In this document: positions 1 through 9,540 of the stretch, in pieces
How positions within the stretch are numbered: the first letter of the stretch is position 1
Layout of the letters: the number at the start of each line of letters is the position of its first letter
From: Sphingopyxis lindanitolerans
GTDB lineage: Bacteria > Pseudomonadota > Alphaproteobacteria > Sphingomonadales > Sphingomonadaceae
Length of the DNA: 64,000 nt
Assembly: GCF_002993885.1 (NCBI RefSeq)
Contig: NZ_CM009578.1
Coordinates: 561,251 to 625,250 of the forward strand
Direction: 5' to 3'
Program-made: the position numbers and the translations under genes
Notes under the pieces: model-generated
The model's database searches: none
Seen by the model: the letters and a program-made list of their open reading frames with translations, nothing else
What the model was told of the DNA's origin: nothing

Positions 1-354
1 AAAGCCGCAGGCCGCCGTCATCGCGGACCAAAAAATGACCCCCCACACGATCAGCGTCGCGCGCCTTTTGGTGCGATCGACGAAACGGCCGATCGGCAAC
101 GCGGCAATGCTGTAGAGGAGGGAAAAGGCAAAGCCCTGAAGCAGGCTGATCTCGAAATCGCTGAGGTTCAGGTCGCGCTGGATCGGTTCGACCATCAGCG
201 TCAGCACACGGGCATCGATCGCGCTGAAGCAATAGCCGGCGAAAAGGATCGCGACGACCAGCCAGCGATAGAAACCGCCCTTGACCCCCGCGCCCGCCGC
301 GTCCCCCGCGCCCTGCGGCTGGGCCTGCCCTTCTGACACTACGGCCGTCACCAT
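1..354 (-). CDS. MFS transporter, N-terminal part (runs off window)
   Basis: Only the first 118 codons are present; the rest lies before base 1. After a short Gly/Ala-rich cytoplasmic tail there is a hydrophobic helix (about residues 31-50), then an acidic loop and a second helix followed by GRFVDRTKRR, the basic loop typical of the major facilitator superfamily between helices 2 and 3. The ATG overlaps the stop of the upstream SDR gene by 7 bases, so the two are probably translationally coupled. Its place at the end of the Rieske/decarboxylase/SDR cluster suggests uptake or export of a substrate of that pathway; the substrate is unknown. Confidence 0.8.
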   Translation of the reverse strand, partial: MVTAVVSEGQAQPQGAGDAAGAGVKGGFYRWLVVAILFAGYCFSAIDARVLTLMVEPIQRDLNLSDFEISLLQGFAFSLLYSIAALPIGRFVDRTKRRATLIVWGVIFWSAMTAACGF

Positions 355-1217
355 GCCGACGGCGGGTTCTGCCGCGCCAGTATCTGTTCGGTCCGGGCGG
401 CGATCAGCACGTCATTCTCCTCGCTTTCGGGCAACAGCCAGAAACGCCCCGCCCGAATGCCGTCGAGTGCGAAGGCGGATACCTCCTCGGGCTCGGTCAG
501 TTGCAGCTTGAGGCCGGTCGTCCGTACCAGATCTTCCATTGTGCGATAGGCGACCTTGGTCTGGGCTTCATTTTCGACATAATCCGCCGGGCGCACCTCG
601 CCCGATGCCATGATCCCCGTATTGACCGTGTGCGGCCCCGGAAAGAGCGTCGCCGCGCGCAGTTTTCCGCCTTCGCGCAGCAATTGCTGGTGCAAGACTT
701 CGGAAATGCTGGTCACCGCCGCCTTGGTGGCGGCATAGATGGGGGTGTTGGGAAGCGATCGCAGCCCGCCGTTGGTCGAACTGGTGTTGACGATCACCCC
801 CTCCTGCCCCGCGTCGATCATGCGCGGCACGAAGGCGGCAATCCCGTGGATGACGCCAAGCACGTTGACGTCGATCCCCCAGCGCCAGTCGCTGATCGGA
901 AGCGTCCAGATCTTGCGCTGCGCCTCGCCCAGCCCGACGCCCGCATTGTTGAACAGGATATGCACCGTATCGAACTGGCCAAAGACCTGATCGGCCAGCG
1001 CCCGCACCGACGCTTCCTTGGTCACGTCGCACGCGATGGCGAGCACCTGCCCCGACCCCAGCGCGTCGATCTCGGCGCGGACGGCTTCAAGCCGCGCCGG
1101 ATCGATATCGGCAATCACCACATGCGCCCCGGCGCGGGCGAGGTCGGCGCACAGACATTTGCCGACCCCGCTCGCTCCACCGGTCACGACGGCCACCCGG
1201 CCGGAAAAATCGTCCAT
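348..1217 (-). CDS. Short-chain dehydrogenase/reductase
   Basis: A 289-residue NAD(P)-dependent oxidoreductase of the classical SDR family. Near the N terminus is the cofactor loop VTGGASGVGK, followed by the NNAG segment and a catalytic Ser with YAATK (YxxxK). The start was placed at the ATG overlapping the upstream decarboxylase-like gene stop (TGATG); the open frame continues upstream but that part is antisense-like and overlaps the neighbour. It likely oxidises an alcohol or reduces a ketone in the pathway of the adjacent Rieske oxygenase; the substrate cannot be read from the sequence. Confidence 0.87.
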   Translation of the reverse strand: MDDFSGRVAVVTGGASGVGKCLCADLARAGAHVVIADIDPARLEAVRAEIDALGSGQVLAIACDVTKEASVRALADQVFGQFDTVHILFNNAGVGLGEAQRKIWTLPISDWRWGIDVNVLGVIHGIAAFVPRMIDAGQEGVIVNTSSTNGGLRSLPNTPIYAATKAAVTSISEVLHQQLLREGGKLRAATLFPGPHTVNTGIMASGEVRPADYVENEAQTKVAYRTMEDLVRTTGLKLQLTEPEEVSAFALDGIRAGRFWLLPESEENDVLIAARTEQILARQNPPSAW

Positions 1218-2017
1218 CAGGCGGCCTTTCGCTTGCCGACATCGACGCCGACATTGCGCGGATCGTCCTGCCGGCCGACCCAGTGCGGGGCGATCCACTC
1301 GCCCGGCACCTTGCGCAGCAACGTGCCGCCGGTTGCCGTCCCGCCTTCGACATATTGCATGTCGACGATACGGCGAACGGGAATATCGGCGAGAGGATCG
1401 AAGGCCGAATCGCGCAGAGTGATCGTCCCCGTCATCGCGCGCCGCGCATCGTAATTGCGTTCCCAGTTGAGACGGGTGAGGAAGACGTCGCCGTCGAACT
1501 GGCCCGGCTGATCGATCGACGGCATGCCCTTGTAGCAGAACAGATGCTCTTCGAACTTCAGCGGCTGATCGATGGGTTCGCCGATCGTGCCTTCGATTTC
1601 GAAATAGGTGACACCGTGGCGCGAGCAGGTCGCGCGCAGATGATCGCCATTGCGCTCGAAATGCGTTTCCGCGATCTTTTTCGGTTCGCCGAAACGTTCG
1701 CGGCCCGAGGTGACGACGGTTTCGCCTTCCATCGCCATGTGGAAGCAATAGGCGCCCGGCGCCCCTTCGTGAGTGCAATTGACCCCCATCGTCAGCGCGC
1801 CGATTTCGACCGTGTCGGTTTCGGTCACATGCATCGCCACATGCACCATCTGCAGCCAGATTTCGGGCCTTTCGATCGCGACCAGCGGCTGCGGCAACAG
1901 CGCCGCGATGATGTCCGGGTCGGTCTCATATGTCGCGCGAATTCCGTAGACGGTGTTGCGCAGCATGCCGGACGCACGGGTTTCGACGGGGCCTTGAATA
2001 TAACGCAATTTGGACAT
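1217..2017 (-). CDS. Acetoacetate decarboxylase-family protein
   Basis: A 266-residue protein resembling the acetoacetate decarboxylase family (PF06314). The segment FGEPKK places a Lys pair at residues 113-114, matching the Schiff-base lysine and its neighbour in true decarboxylases, so the active-site chemistry may be retained. Many family members in catabolic clusters act on other beta-keto acids or as lyases or hydratases, so the reaction is not certain. The start follows a Shine-Dalgarno-like GGGAGAATTGCG. It ends in a TGATG overlap with the SDR gene and lies 70 bases after the Rieske oxygenase, consistent with one operon. Confidence 0.8.
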   Translation of the reverse strand: MSKLRYIQGPVETRASGMLRNTVYGIRATYETDPDIIAALLPQPLVAIERPEIWLQMVHVAMHVTETDTVEIGALTMGVNCTHEGAPGAYCFHMAMEGETVVTSGRERFGEPKKIAETHFERNGDHLRATCSRHGVTYFEIEGTIGEPIDQPLKFEEHLFCYKGMPSIDQPGQFDGDVFLTRLNWERNYDARRAMTGTITLRDSAFDPLADIPVRRIVDMQYVEGGTATGGTLLRKVPGEWIAPHWVGRQDDPRNVGVDVGKRKAA

Positions 2018-2087
2018 CGCAATTCTCCCTATGGCACCCGCAGGCGCAGATGTTTGACTATGATGGTTTTCCGCGCGCGCGGAGGGC

Positions 2088-3098
2088 CTATTCCGCCGCC
2101 TCGACGAGACGGTTGCCGCCTGGCCCATCGGCATAAAATTGCTCGAAATAGCGACGGAAACGCAGGATCGGGCCGTCGCCGTCGCACAGGAAAGGCTGCG
2201 CGCGGTGGATCTTGTTATGCCAGATCGGAATGTCGCCCTCGACGCCCTTTTGCCCGCACGTATTCTCGATCGCCGCCTCGATCGCCTTTTCCTCGGGCGA
2301 GCCCGGCGCGACCTTTGGATGCGTGAAGCAGAAACGCAGTTCGATGTCGTCGGCTTCGATCGGGGTGGCGATAACCAGCAGCGACAGTTCGACGAGCCCA
2401 CTCAGCCGCGTGAATTTCTGTCCCGCCCCATTCTGGAGCGTGTCGACCGAATAGGGCAATTGTTTGCGCTCGCCCGATGGCAGGTCGATGGTCCGATGTC
2501 CCCGCGCCACACTATGCCGCTGCACACCGTTATAATCGGTCTCGCCCTCGGGCACCGCATCCATCGAGTGGACATAGGCGAAATGCGCGACGTCGACGCC
2601 ATTTTCGGCAATTTCCTGGGGATTGCTGGCGAAACGCCATTCGCGCTTGATCGGTTCGGCCCATTCGGGGTTCGTAAATTCGGGATAATCGATGACGTCG
2701 AACGTCGGCGCGATCTCGTCGGGATGATACCAGGCCCAGATGACGCCACTCTTTTCAACCACCGGATAGGATTGGGCGAGCGCCTCACGCTTGGCGCGCG
2801 GCGGGAAAGCCTTGGCGTAGGGGATGCTGCTGCAAAAGCCGTTGGGCCGGAACGCCCAGTGATGAAAGGGACAGCGAATGCTGTCGCCCTCGACCGTTCC
2901 GCCATGCCCCAGATGCGCGCCGAGATGCGGGCAATAGGCATCGAGCAGGCCCGCCTCCCCCTGTTCATTGCGAAACAGGACGAGATCCCGGCCGAAATAA
3001 TGAACCGGCCGGACGTCGCCGACCCCGAGATCCGAGCCATAGCCTATTCCGAACCAGCCGTGGGGAATAGGCATCGGGAAGCGATCGACCTTTGGCAA
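2088..3098 (-). CDS. Rieske non-heme iron oxygenase, KshA-like
   Basis: The 336-residue protein has a Rieske [2Fe-2S] site (C56-x-H58 and C76-x2-H79) and a mononuclear iron site (N166, D169, H172, H177). Its C-terminal stretch with IWHNK and LRFRRYFEQFY resembles the oxygenase component of 3-ketosteroid 9-alpha-hydroxylase (KshA) more than ring-hydroxylating dioxygenase alpha subunits, and no beta subunit lies nearby. It needs a reductase partner, which is not in this window. The neighbouring SDR, decarboxylase-like protein, LysR regulator and transporters suggest a dedicated catabolic cluster for a hydrophobic cyclic compound. The KshA likeness is from remembered family features; the substrate is inference. 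Confidence 0.85.
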   Translation of the reverse strand: MPKVDRFPMPIPHGWFGIGYGSDLGVGDVRPVHYFGRDLVLFRNEQGEAGLLDAYCPHLGAHLGHGGTVEGDSIRCPFHHWAFRPNGFCSSIPYAKAFPPRAKREALAQSYPVVEKSGVIWAWYHPDEIAPTFDVIDYPEFTNPEWAEPIKREWRFASNPQEIAENGVDVAHFAYVHSMDAVPEGETDYNGVQRHSVARGHRTIDLPSGERKQLPYSVDTLQNGAGQKFTRLSGLVELSLLVIATPIEADDIELRFCFTHPKVAPGSPEEKAIEAAIENTCGQKGVEGDIPIWHNKIHRAQPFLCDGDGPILRFRRYFEQFYADGPGGNRLVEAAE

Positions 3099-3246
3099 TG
3101 TCAGTCTCCCAGTTCACACCATCATTGAGCGATGGCCATTGCCGGGAAGTGTATCGCCTGTTCGGCAAGAGGTAAGACCGAAATCGCGCACAGTTTGTGC
3201 GTGCTCGCGAACAATGGCGGGGCAATCAGCCCCATGTCAGCTCGCT

Positions 3247-4155
3247 CTAATAGCGTGCGACGAGCGACGCGGCCATCGCGGGACGGACTTTCGTGCGCCC
3301 CGTCTTGCGCACCAGATAGTCGATGAAGGCGCGCGTCGCCACCGACATGATACCCGGCGAATAGACGACCCAGCATTCCCGGTCATAATAGGACCATTCT
3401 TCCTCCAGCGCGACCATCCTGCCTTCGGCCAGATCCTTTCGGACGACCATGACGGGCAGGCTCGCGATGCCAAGGCCCTTTCGCGCCGCGCTGCGCAGGG
3501 CGATGCCGCTGTTGCTGGCCCATTTGGGCTGGACCCGGATACAGATATCGCCGTTGAAATGGATCGCCCCGCTGCGGTCGGTCAGGCAATCATGGCCCAG
3601 CAGGTCTTCGGGCACCGTCGGCCAGCCGTGCGCCGCGATATAGGCAGGCGTCGCGCACAGGCAATAGGACAGATAGCCAAAGGTGCGCGCGCGCAGGTTC
3701 GAATTGGGCAAGGCGCCATAGCGGATAACGATGTCGAAGCTTTCCTGAACAATCTCATTCTCGTTCAGATAGGCGATCGGCTCGATCATGATCCCGGGAT
3801 GCTCGGCGCTGAATTCGGCGAGCAGCCCCGACATATAGTCCGACCCGAAGATATCGCTGAGCCCGATGCGCAGCCGGCCCACGGGATGCGTGCTATAAAG
3901 GCCGACCTGCTTTTCGACCTCGCTCAGCCGTTGTTGCAGCTGCGCGCATTCGCGATGAAAGCTTTCGCCCGCGCCGGTCAGCGAAAGGCGGCGCGTCGTG
4001 CGGACGAGCAGCTGGACACCCAGCCGCTCTTCCAGTTCGTGCACCGTCTTGCTGATATAGGATTTCGAAAGGCCGAGCCGATCGCCCGCGGCCGTAAAGC
4101 TGCCCTGGTCAACGACCGCCAGAAATTCTTCGATCCCGCGCCAGCTCGACATCAT
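3247..4155 (-). CDS. LysR-family transcriptional regulator
   Basis: A 302-residue LysR-type regulator. An N-terminal winged helix-turn-helix (about residues 5-65, with FTAAGDRLGLSKSYISKTV) is followed by the periplasmic-binding-like co-inducer domain. It lies between the amidohydrolase and the Rieske gene on the same strand, with 148 bases separating it from the Rieske gene, so it may control that promoter rather than being divergent as most LysR genes are. An alternative start is the second Met, one codon downstream. Confidence 0.9.
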   Translation of the reverse strand: MMSSWRGIEEFLAVVDQGSFTAAGDRLGLSKSYISKTVHELEERLGVQLLVRTTRRLSLTGAGESFHRECAQLQQRLSEVEKQVGLYSTHPVGRLRIGLSDIFGSDYMSGLLAEFSAEHPGIMIEPIAYLNENEIVQESFDIVIRYGALPNSNLRARTFGYLSYCLCATPAYIAAHGWPTVPEDLLGHDCLTDRSGAIHFNGDICIRVQPKWASNSGIALRSAARKGLGIASLPVMVVRKDLAEGRMVALEEEWSYYDRECWVVYSPGIMSVATRAFIDYLVRKTGRTKVRPAMAASLVARY

Positions 4156-4234
4156 CCCACCTTAAAGCCCGGGATGTATCAGCCCCCCTCGCTTATATGC
4201 AATCGCCTATTCCCCGCGTCCGGGGCAGGCGACC

Positions 4235-5428
4235 CTATTCGGCTGCCTGCTTGACGAACAATTCGCGGCGCGGGCCGATTTCGCCCGCAATTTTCCACAG
4301 CGCATCGGCATCGACATCATAGACGTCGAGCGCGTTGATGCCGAGCATCGCCTGAATATCGTCGTCGGGCAATCCGCCAAGGCTGGCCGACATTTTCTCG
4401 AAAGTGTGCGGCCATGTCCCTTCGGGGTGCGGATAGTCGGTGCCCCACAGGATGCGATCGACGCCGATGTCATAATAGGCCTGCGTCGTTTCCTCATCGG
4501 GCAGCGCCGAGCAGCCGACCCAGATGTTGCGCGCGAAATACTCGCTCGGCTTCATGCTCATATTGGCATAATAATCGCCGAGTTTTCCGCTTGTATGCTT
4601 GGCCGAAGCGCGGACATCCATCAGCTTCATCACCCAGGGGAACCAGAATTCGCCGCCGGCCTCGGTGAAGCAGACCTTCAGCTTCGGAAATTCTTCAAAA
4701 ACGCCGCCGAAGGTCATCGCCCACAGGGGCCGCGTCATCCAGAAAGCGAACTCGCACAGAAAGGTGCCGATCCAGCCGGGCTGCGCCGTGTCATAGGCCG
4801 GCGCCGCGCCCGAGTGGAAATGAAGCGGCATGTTCATTTCCTGAAGCATCGCCCAGATGCGATGATATTTGGTGTGGTTATAGAGATCATAGCCGTCGGT
4901 CAGCGCCGGGAAAAACACACCCTTCAGGCCGTGGCGCTTCGCCCACTCAATCTCTTTCGCGGTCTCGTCGATGTCATAGAGCGCCGGGATAACGGCAAGC
5001 CCGATGCGGCGGTGCGGATCGTCCTGACAGAATTCGGCCAGCCAGCGATTATGCGCGCGCGCGCCGGCCCATTGCAGCTCGGCGCGTGCCGCCGACGGCC
5101 GAAGCCCGATATCGGCGCCAAAGGGCGGCGCGTTGCGTTCGGTAATCCCGTCGGGAAACAGGACTTCGGCCGCGACGCCGTCGCCGTCGAGCACGCGGTT
5201 GCGAATGGTGCCGTCCCACGCGCCCTCCAGCCCGTCGCCGACGCGCGAACGCCACTTGTTGTTGAAATCGTCGATCAGGAAGCGCTTTTCATGCTCCTCG
5301 CGCGCCTTGATCTCGAGCTGGACCGTCTCGTCGAACTGCTGGTGATATTTCGATTCCAGATAGCCGCGATATCTTTCGGGAGGCAGGCCGACATGGCCGT
5401 CCGACGAAATGACAAGATAACGGTCCAC
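4235..5428 (-). CDS. Amidohydrolase 2-family metal-dependent hydrolase
   Basis: A 397-residue protein of the amidohydrolase-2 (PF04909) superfamily. It begins with the metal-site region ISSDGHV and later has FHSGAAP, FTEAGGE and WGTDYPHPEGTWPH, the usual positions of metal ligands and the catalytic Asp. Such enzymes hydrolyse ring-cleavage products or decarboxylate aromatic and beta-keto acids. Upstream of the LysR and Rieske genes, it probably handles a later intermediate of the same pathway. Substrate unknown. Confidence 0.85.
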   Translation of the reverse strand: MDRYLVISSDGHVGLPPERYRGYLESKYHQQFDETVQLEIKAREEHEKRFLIDDFNNKWRSRVGDGLEGAWDGTIRNRVLDGDGVAAEVLFPDGITERNAPPFGADIGLRPSAARAELQWAGARAHNRWLAEFCQDDPHRRIGLAVIPALYDIDETAKEIEWAKRHGLKGVFFPALTDGYDLYNHTKYHRIWAMLQEMNMPLHFHSGAAPAYDTAQPGWIGTFLCEFAFWMTRPLWAMTFGGVFEEFPKLKVCFTEAGGEFWFPWVMKLMDVRASAKHTSGKLGDYYANMSMKPSEYFARNIWVGCSALPDEETTQAYYDIGVDRILWGTDYPHPEGTWPHTFEKMSASLGGLPDDDIQAMLGINALDVYDVDADALWKIAGEIGPRRELFVKQAAE

Positions 5429-5535
5429 ACTTTCTCTCCAATTTCCATATCAATGCACGGCCATTTTTGCAGCCCGCGCCATGATCCAACACTATGCGCT
5501 TCGCGCGGCGGATAAAGCGCGCCGATGCGAACGAT

Positions 5536-6786
5536 CTATCGCTCGTCATGGACAATATGCCGGACGAGCACGGGCAGCAGGTGGCTGATCAGCAACGCGC
5601 CGCCGATTGCGGCGGCGATCGCGAACGGCGCCGGGCGCCACCATTGATAGGCGGCGGACGCGATAACCGGCGGCAGGGTGATCGACGCCCCGGCGATGAA
5701 GGTGATCGCGGAGGCGATCGCGACCTGATCCTCGGTCGCTCCCGCAAGCGACGCCGCCGCGCTGAACCCCGGACGCGCGAGGCCATAGCCGAAGCTGGCA
5801 AGCACAAAGCCCACGACAGCGGCATACACATGGCCATCGAATACGGCCAAGCCATTGCCGGCAAGGGCAAAAGCGGTTCCGATCCGCATCATCGAAAGCG
5901 GCGAGGGAGCGAACAGCCGCACGAAACCCCATTGGCCGAGCAGCGCGGCGGCGGCGGCGGTCGTCATGGCGAGCCCGATCATCCGCTGCGCCGCCATCGG
6001 ATCGTCGGCCATCCGGTCGATGATCACGAAGCCGATGGTATAAAGGTTGATCGCCTGCGCCGAACAGAGCAGCAAGCCAAAGCTGAGATGCTGCCCGATC
6101 CCCTTGCGGCGCCACACAAGCGCGAGCGACATGGCCGCCGCGCCGCCCGGCACCGGCGTTCCGCGATGCCGGTCGCGCGGCAGGCATATGAAGGCGCCGG
6201 CCAGGGCAAGGCCGCCGAGCAGCGCAAAGCCGAGCATCGGCCCAAGCGGGCCCAACGGGTCGACGATCATCATGGGCGCGATCGCGGGGCCGACGATGGT
6301 GCCGAGGCTGAGCGCACCGGCCAGCGTCGTGATCGCCCGCGTCCGGGCAGCGCCCGCGGTCTCGACCGCGATCAGCGCCTGCGTCGCGGTCGCGGCCGCC
6401 GAACCGAGCAGGCCATAGGTCGATCGCAAGACCGAAAAGAGCAGGAAGGCGGCGAAGGGCGTGAGCAGCCCCAGCAGCCCCAGCTCGACCGACAGCGCAC
6501 AGCCCCCCATCGACAGGACGAAGCCGAAGAGCCCCGCCCGGATATAGGGATTCGGCCCTTTGCGCTCGATCCGGCCGACCCAGAAGGGCGCGCTGATCGC
6601 CCAGGTCAGCGCCGAAAGCGAAAAAATGCCCGCGACCAGGAAATCGGGGATGTGCAGCAGCCGGCCGATCGTCGGCATCACCGACACCAGGCCGATATTG
6701 CCGATCGCGGTGAGGAAGGTCACTGCCCCGAGGAAGGGCAGCACCCACCGCGCCCCGATTCGGGGCGGGTCCAGAGCCACGGACAT
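5536..6786 (-). CDS. MFS transporter
   Basis: A 416-residue integral membrane protein with about 12 hydrophobic helices. The loop after helix 2 (SAPFWVGRIERKGPNPYIRAG) fits the major facilitator motif A position. It begins 18 bases after the TonB-dependent receptor stop on the same strand, so the two may be co-transcribed and form an outer- and inner-membrane uptake route. Substrate not identifiable. Confidence 0.85.
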   Translation of the reverse strand: MSVALDPPRIGARWVLPFLGAVTFLTAIGNIGLVSVMPTIGRLLHIPDFLVAGIFSLSALTWAISAPFWVGRIERKGPNPYIRAGLFGFVLSMGGCALSVELGLLGLLTPFAAFLLFSVLRSTYGLLGSAAATATQALIAVETAGAARTRAITTLAGALSLGTIVGPAIAPMMIVDPLGPLGPMLGFALLGGLALAGAFICLPRDRHRGTPVPGGAAAMSLALVWRRKGIGQHLSFGLLLCSAQAINLYTIGFVIIDRMADDPMAAQRMIGLAMTTAAAAALLGQWGFVRLFAPSPLSMMRIGTAFALAGNGLAVFDGHVYAAVVGFVLASFGYGLARPGFSAAASLAGATEDQVAIASAITFIAGASITLPPVIASAAYQWWRPAPFAIAAAIGGALLISHLLPVLVRHIVHDER

Positions 6787-6804
6787 GCCGGCTGCGCCGC
6801 GCGA

Positions 6805-9108
6805 TCAGAAGCGGATACGAACTTCGCCGCCGAAACTGCGTGGATCGCCGTACTGGCTCAGGGTGAGGATACCAAGGTTGATCGCGCTGACCAGATATTC
6901 CTTGTCGGTCAGATTCTTGCCCCATGCCGCGACCTCCAGCGTCGCGCTGCCGCCCAGTTCGATCTGGGTGAGCGCGATGCGTCCGTCGAGCAGGCCATAG
7001 GATGGCATTTTGGACAGCGTGTCCGGCGTGATCGACGAGAATTGGCTGCTGCGCCAGCTATAGTTCAGGCTCGCCTCCAGTCGTCCAACCCCGACATCCT
7101 GACGATAAAGCGTGCCGATCTGATAATTCCATTTGGGCACGCGTGAGAGGACATAGGTCTTGGTGACGTCGGTGCCGTCCGGCAGGATGAAATCGGTATA
7201 ACGGGCATCGACATAGCCGCCGCCGAAATTGAAGCTCAGCCCTTCGACGGGACGCAGCGTTCCTTCGACCTCGACGCCGGTGAATTTGGCCTTGCCTGCA
7301 TTGATAATATTGGTGGTCACCAGCGCGGGGACGAGCACACCGGCCTGAAAATCCTTGTAGATCGAATGATAGACGGCGGCGCTCAGATTGAGCGCGTTAC
7401 CGAAGCCGCCATATTTCGCGCCCAATTCGAACGACGTCAGTTTCTCCGGATTATAGGAGGTCATGAAGGCGGCATTGGTCGCCGCGGTATCGTTGATGCC
7501 GCCGCTCTTGAAGCCCGTCGCCACGCGTCCGTAGACCGAGAAATCGGGCTGGATTTTATAGAGGATATTGAATTCGGGATTGAACCGCTTCCAGACTCCC
7601 GAATTTTCGAGCGGGCTGAGGTCGGTATAGCCGATCCCACCCGCGCCCGGCCGCGCGCCGGCTGCCGGGCCGCCGCTGCGGGTGACCGGATTGCCGTTCG
7701 CATCGCGCTCGAACACCCCCGAACCCGACGAGGCCGGATTGACGCGATACGCCGAATTGGAAAGCAAAAGCTCATAGGCGTGCTTGGATTCGCGCGTGTA
7801 GCGAAGCCCCACCGACGCGGTCAGCTTTTCGTCGAGCGCCTTCGGCGTCCAGGCGAACTGTCCATAGCCGGCATAGGATTTGGACCCGCCACCGCGCTCG
7901 CTGATGTCGAAGGCATTGCCCCCGAACTGGAAATTCCAGCGCGGGTTATAAACGTCATAATCATCGTCGAGATAGAAGAAGCCGAGCGTGTATTTGAAGT
8001 CGCCGGCGGTCCCGATCGCTTGCAGCTCCTGGGTGAACTGCTTGTAATTATTATCGAGAATGATGCGCAGCAGGTCGAGCGGACTGCCGTCGAAATCGGT
8101 CGCCGACCTCGTCACTGCCGTTCGCCGCGCGGTGATCGACTTGAGAGTCAGGTCGCCAAGGCCAGGTTGCCATTCGAGCGTCAGGGCATGGCCGTTGGTG
8201 CGATAATCGCTGTGAAGCGCGCTTTGCGCCCCGATTTCGCGCGTCCGTCCGGTGACGACATAAGGAGCCAGCAGCGCGTTGACGAACGCGGTAGCGCCGG
8301 ACCCGGTGACCGCGGTGGTGGCGAGTTGGTTCGGCGTGCCGTTGCTGTCCGAAATATCATAGCTGTAAAGCGCGCTGAAGCTGCTCGACGGGCGCCACAG
8401 CAGGTCGGCGCGCGCCGCCCACAATTCTTCCTCGCCGAAATTCTTCTTGCTCAACGAATTGCGATAATAGCCCCCGTCGAGCTTGGTGATCACGCCGACC
8501 TTGGCGCTGAAGCCCGCCACTTCGGGCAGGTCGACCGATATCCGCTGGTTGAACTGGCCCCAGCTTCCGGCGCCGGCCAGATACTGGCCGCCGAATTCGC
8601 CGCTCGGCTTGCGGGTGATCAGGTTGACCGCGCCGCCGATCGTGTTCTTGCCATATAAAGTGCCCTGCGGTCCGCGCAGAACCTCGACCCGCTCGAGATC
8701 GACGGTATCGAACGCCGCCCCGGTCGATTTTCCGATCGGCACGCCGTCGATATAAAGGCCGACCGGCTGGTCGCGGGCGAGGCTGGTATCGGCCGATGGC
8801 GACAGGCCGCGGATGGTGATCAGCGGGCCATAGCTGTTGCCGATCGTTTCGTTGATCTGGATGTTCGGAACGATGGTCGCGATATCGGTGACGGTGCGAA
8901 CCTGGGCGCGGTCGATCGCGGCGCTGCTGACCGCCGAAACCGAGATCGGCACATCGACCAGCCGTTCTTCGCGGCGCTGCGCGGTGACGACGATATCTCC
9001 TTCGTCGGCGGTCGTCCCCTTGCTACCCGCCTCCTGCGCGAACGCCAATGAAGAGCTGAGCGCCGTCGTGACCATGATCGCCGCAAACGCGACTGTCCGA
9101 AATGCCAT
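6805..9108 (-). CDS. TonB-dependent outer-membrane receptor
   Basis: A 767-residue protein. It has a cleavable signal peptide (about residues 1-24, ending LAFAQ), a TonB-box-like GDIVVTAQRREE, a plug domain with the conserved DLERVEVLRGPQGTLYGKN, and a long C-terminal beta-barrel ending in Phe (RIRF). This is the typical architecture of sphingomonad receptors that import large or hydrophobic substrates through the outer membrane using TonB energy. Together with the adjacent MFS transporter it is the likely entry route for the substrate of the downstream cluster. Confidence 0.93.
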   Translation of the reverse strand: MAFRTVAFAAIMVTTALSSSLAFAQEAGSKGTTADEGDIVVTAQRREERLVDVPISVSAVSSAAIDRAQVRTVTDIATIVPNIQINETIGNSYGPLITIRGLSPSADTSLARDQPVGLYIDGVPIGKSTGAAFDTVDLERVEVLRGPQGTLYGKNTIGGAVNLITRKPSGEFGGQYLAGAGSWGQFNQRISVDLPEVAGFSAKVGVITKLDGGYYRNSLSKKNFGEEELWAARADLLWRPSSSFSALYSYDISDSNGTPNQLATTAVTGSGATAFVNALLAPYVVTGRTREIGAQSALHSDYRTNGHALTLEWQPGLGDLTLKSITARRTAVTRSATDFDGSPLDLLRIILDNNYKQFTQELQAIGTAGDFKYTLGFFYLDDDYDVYNPRWNFQFGGNAFDISERGGGSKSYAGYGQFAWTPKALDEKLTASVGLRYTRESKHAYELLLSNSAYRVNPASSGSGVFERDANGNPVTRSGGPAAGARPGAGGIGYTDLSPLENSGVWKRFNPEFNILYKIQPDFSVYGRVATGFKSGGINDTAATNAAFMTSYNPEKLTSFELGAKYGGFGNALNLSAAVYHSIYKDFQAGVLVPALVTTNIINAGKAKFTGVEVEGTLRPVEGLSFNFGGGYVDARYTDFILPDGTDVTKTYVLSRVPKWNYQIGTLYRQDVGVGRLEASLNYSWRSSQFSSITPDTLSKMPSYGLLDGRIALTQIELGGSATLEVAAWGKNLTDKEYLVSAINLGILTLSQYGDPRSFGGEVRIRF

Positions 9109-9540
9109 AATTTATCCCTTCCCATCACGGCCGGTTTCGGCCGCCAATCTTCGGGCTTCTTCATATTCGTCCCGATAACTGTGCTTGAGGATAACCAACG
9201 AGCCACGGCGGTAAAGCTCACGCTGGTGACCACACTGTTCACTCCCATGGCGAATAGCGTTTTGGTCGCGTGGCGATCGGAGGCGGGGCCGTCGCGGATC
9301 GCGCGGACCGGATGGCGTAGGCAATTCGGCGAGCCTCTACCCGCTAGCGGGGGTCGGATATGGCGCAGAACGAGGCCATGCGGCCACCTTTCGGACGGCC
9401 GCATGGCCTTCGGCTCCTAGCCGCGTCGCTTCTGCCTCGGCCCGCGCGACACCGAAGGCAAAAGGTGGAACCCAGGTCCGCCAATCGCCTGACGGCCTCG
9501 GGATTCTACAGGCGGCAGATCCTGTTCACTTGCAAACCCG
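9109..9540. other. Non-coding gap upstream of the TonB receptor
   Basis: About 430 bases without a convincing gene. Short open frames on both strands lack ribosome sites and family resemblance. The region should hold the promoter of the TonB receptor near its left end and contains a strong hairpin at 9373-9409. No binding motif was recognised. Confidence 0.5.
9373..9409. terminator. 13-bp perfect hairpin, possible terminator
   Basis: AGGCCATGCGGCC (9373-9385) pairs exactly with GGCCGCATGGCCT (9397-9409) across an 11-base loop. There is no T run on either side, so intrinsic termination is uncertain. It lies between two minus-strand genes, downstream of the small membrane protein. Confidence 0.35.

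Noticed and set aside
5494..7146. 550-codon plus-strand open frame rich in Arg, Gly, Asp and His
   Set aside because: Lies opposite the MFS transporter and the receptor C terminus; low-complexity composition results from reading the complement of hydrophobic codons.
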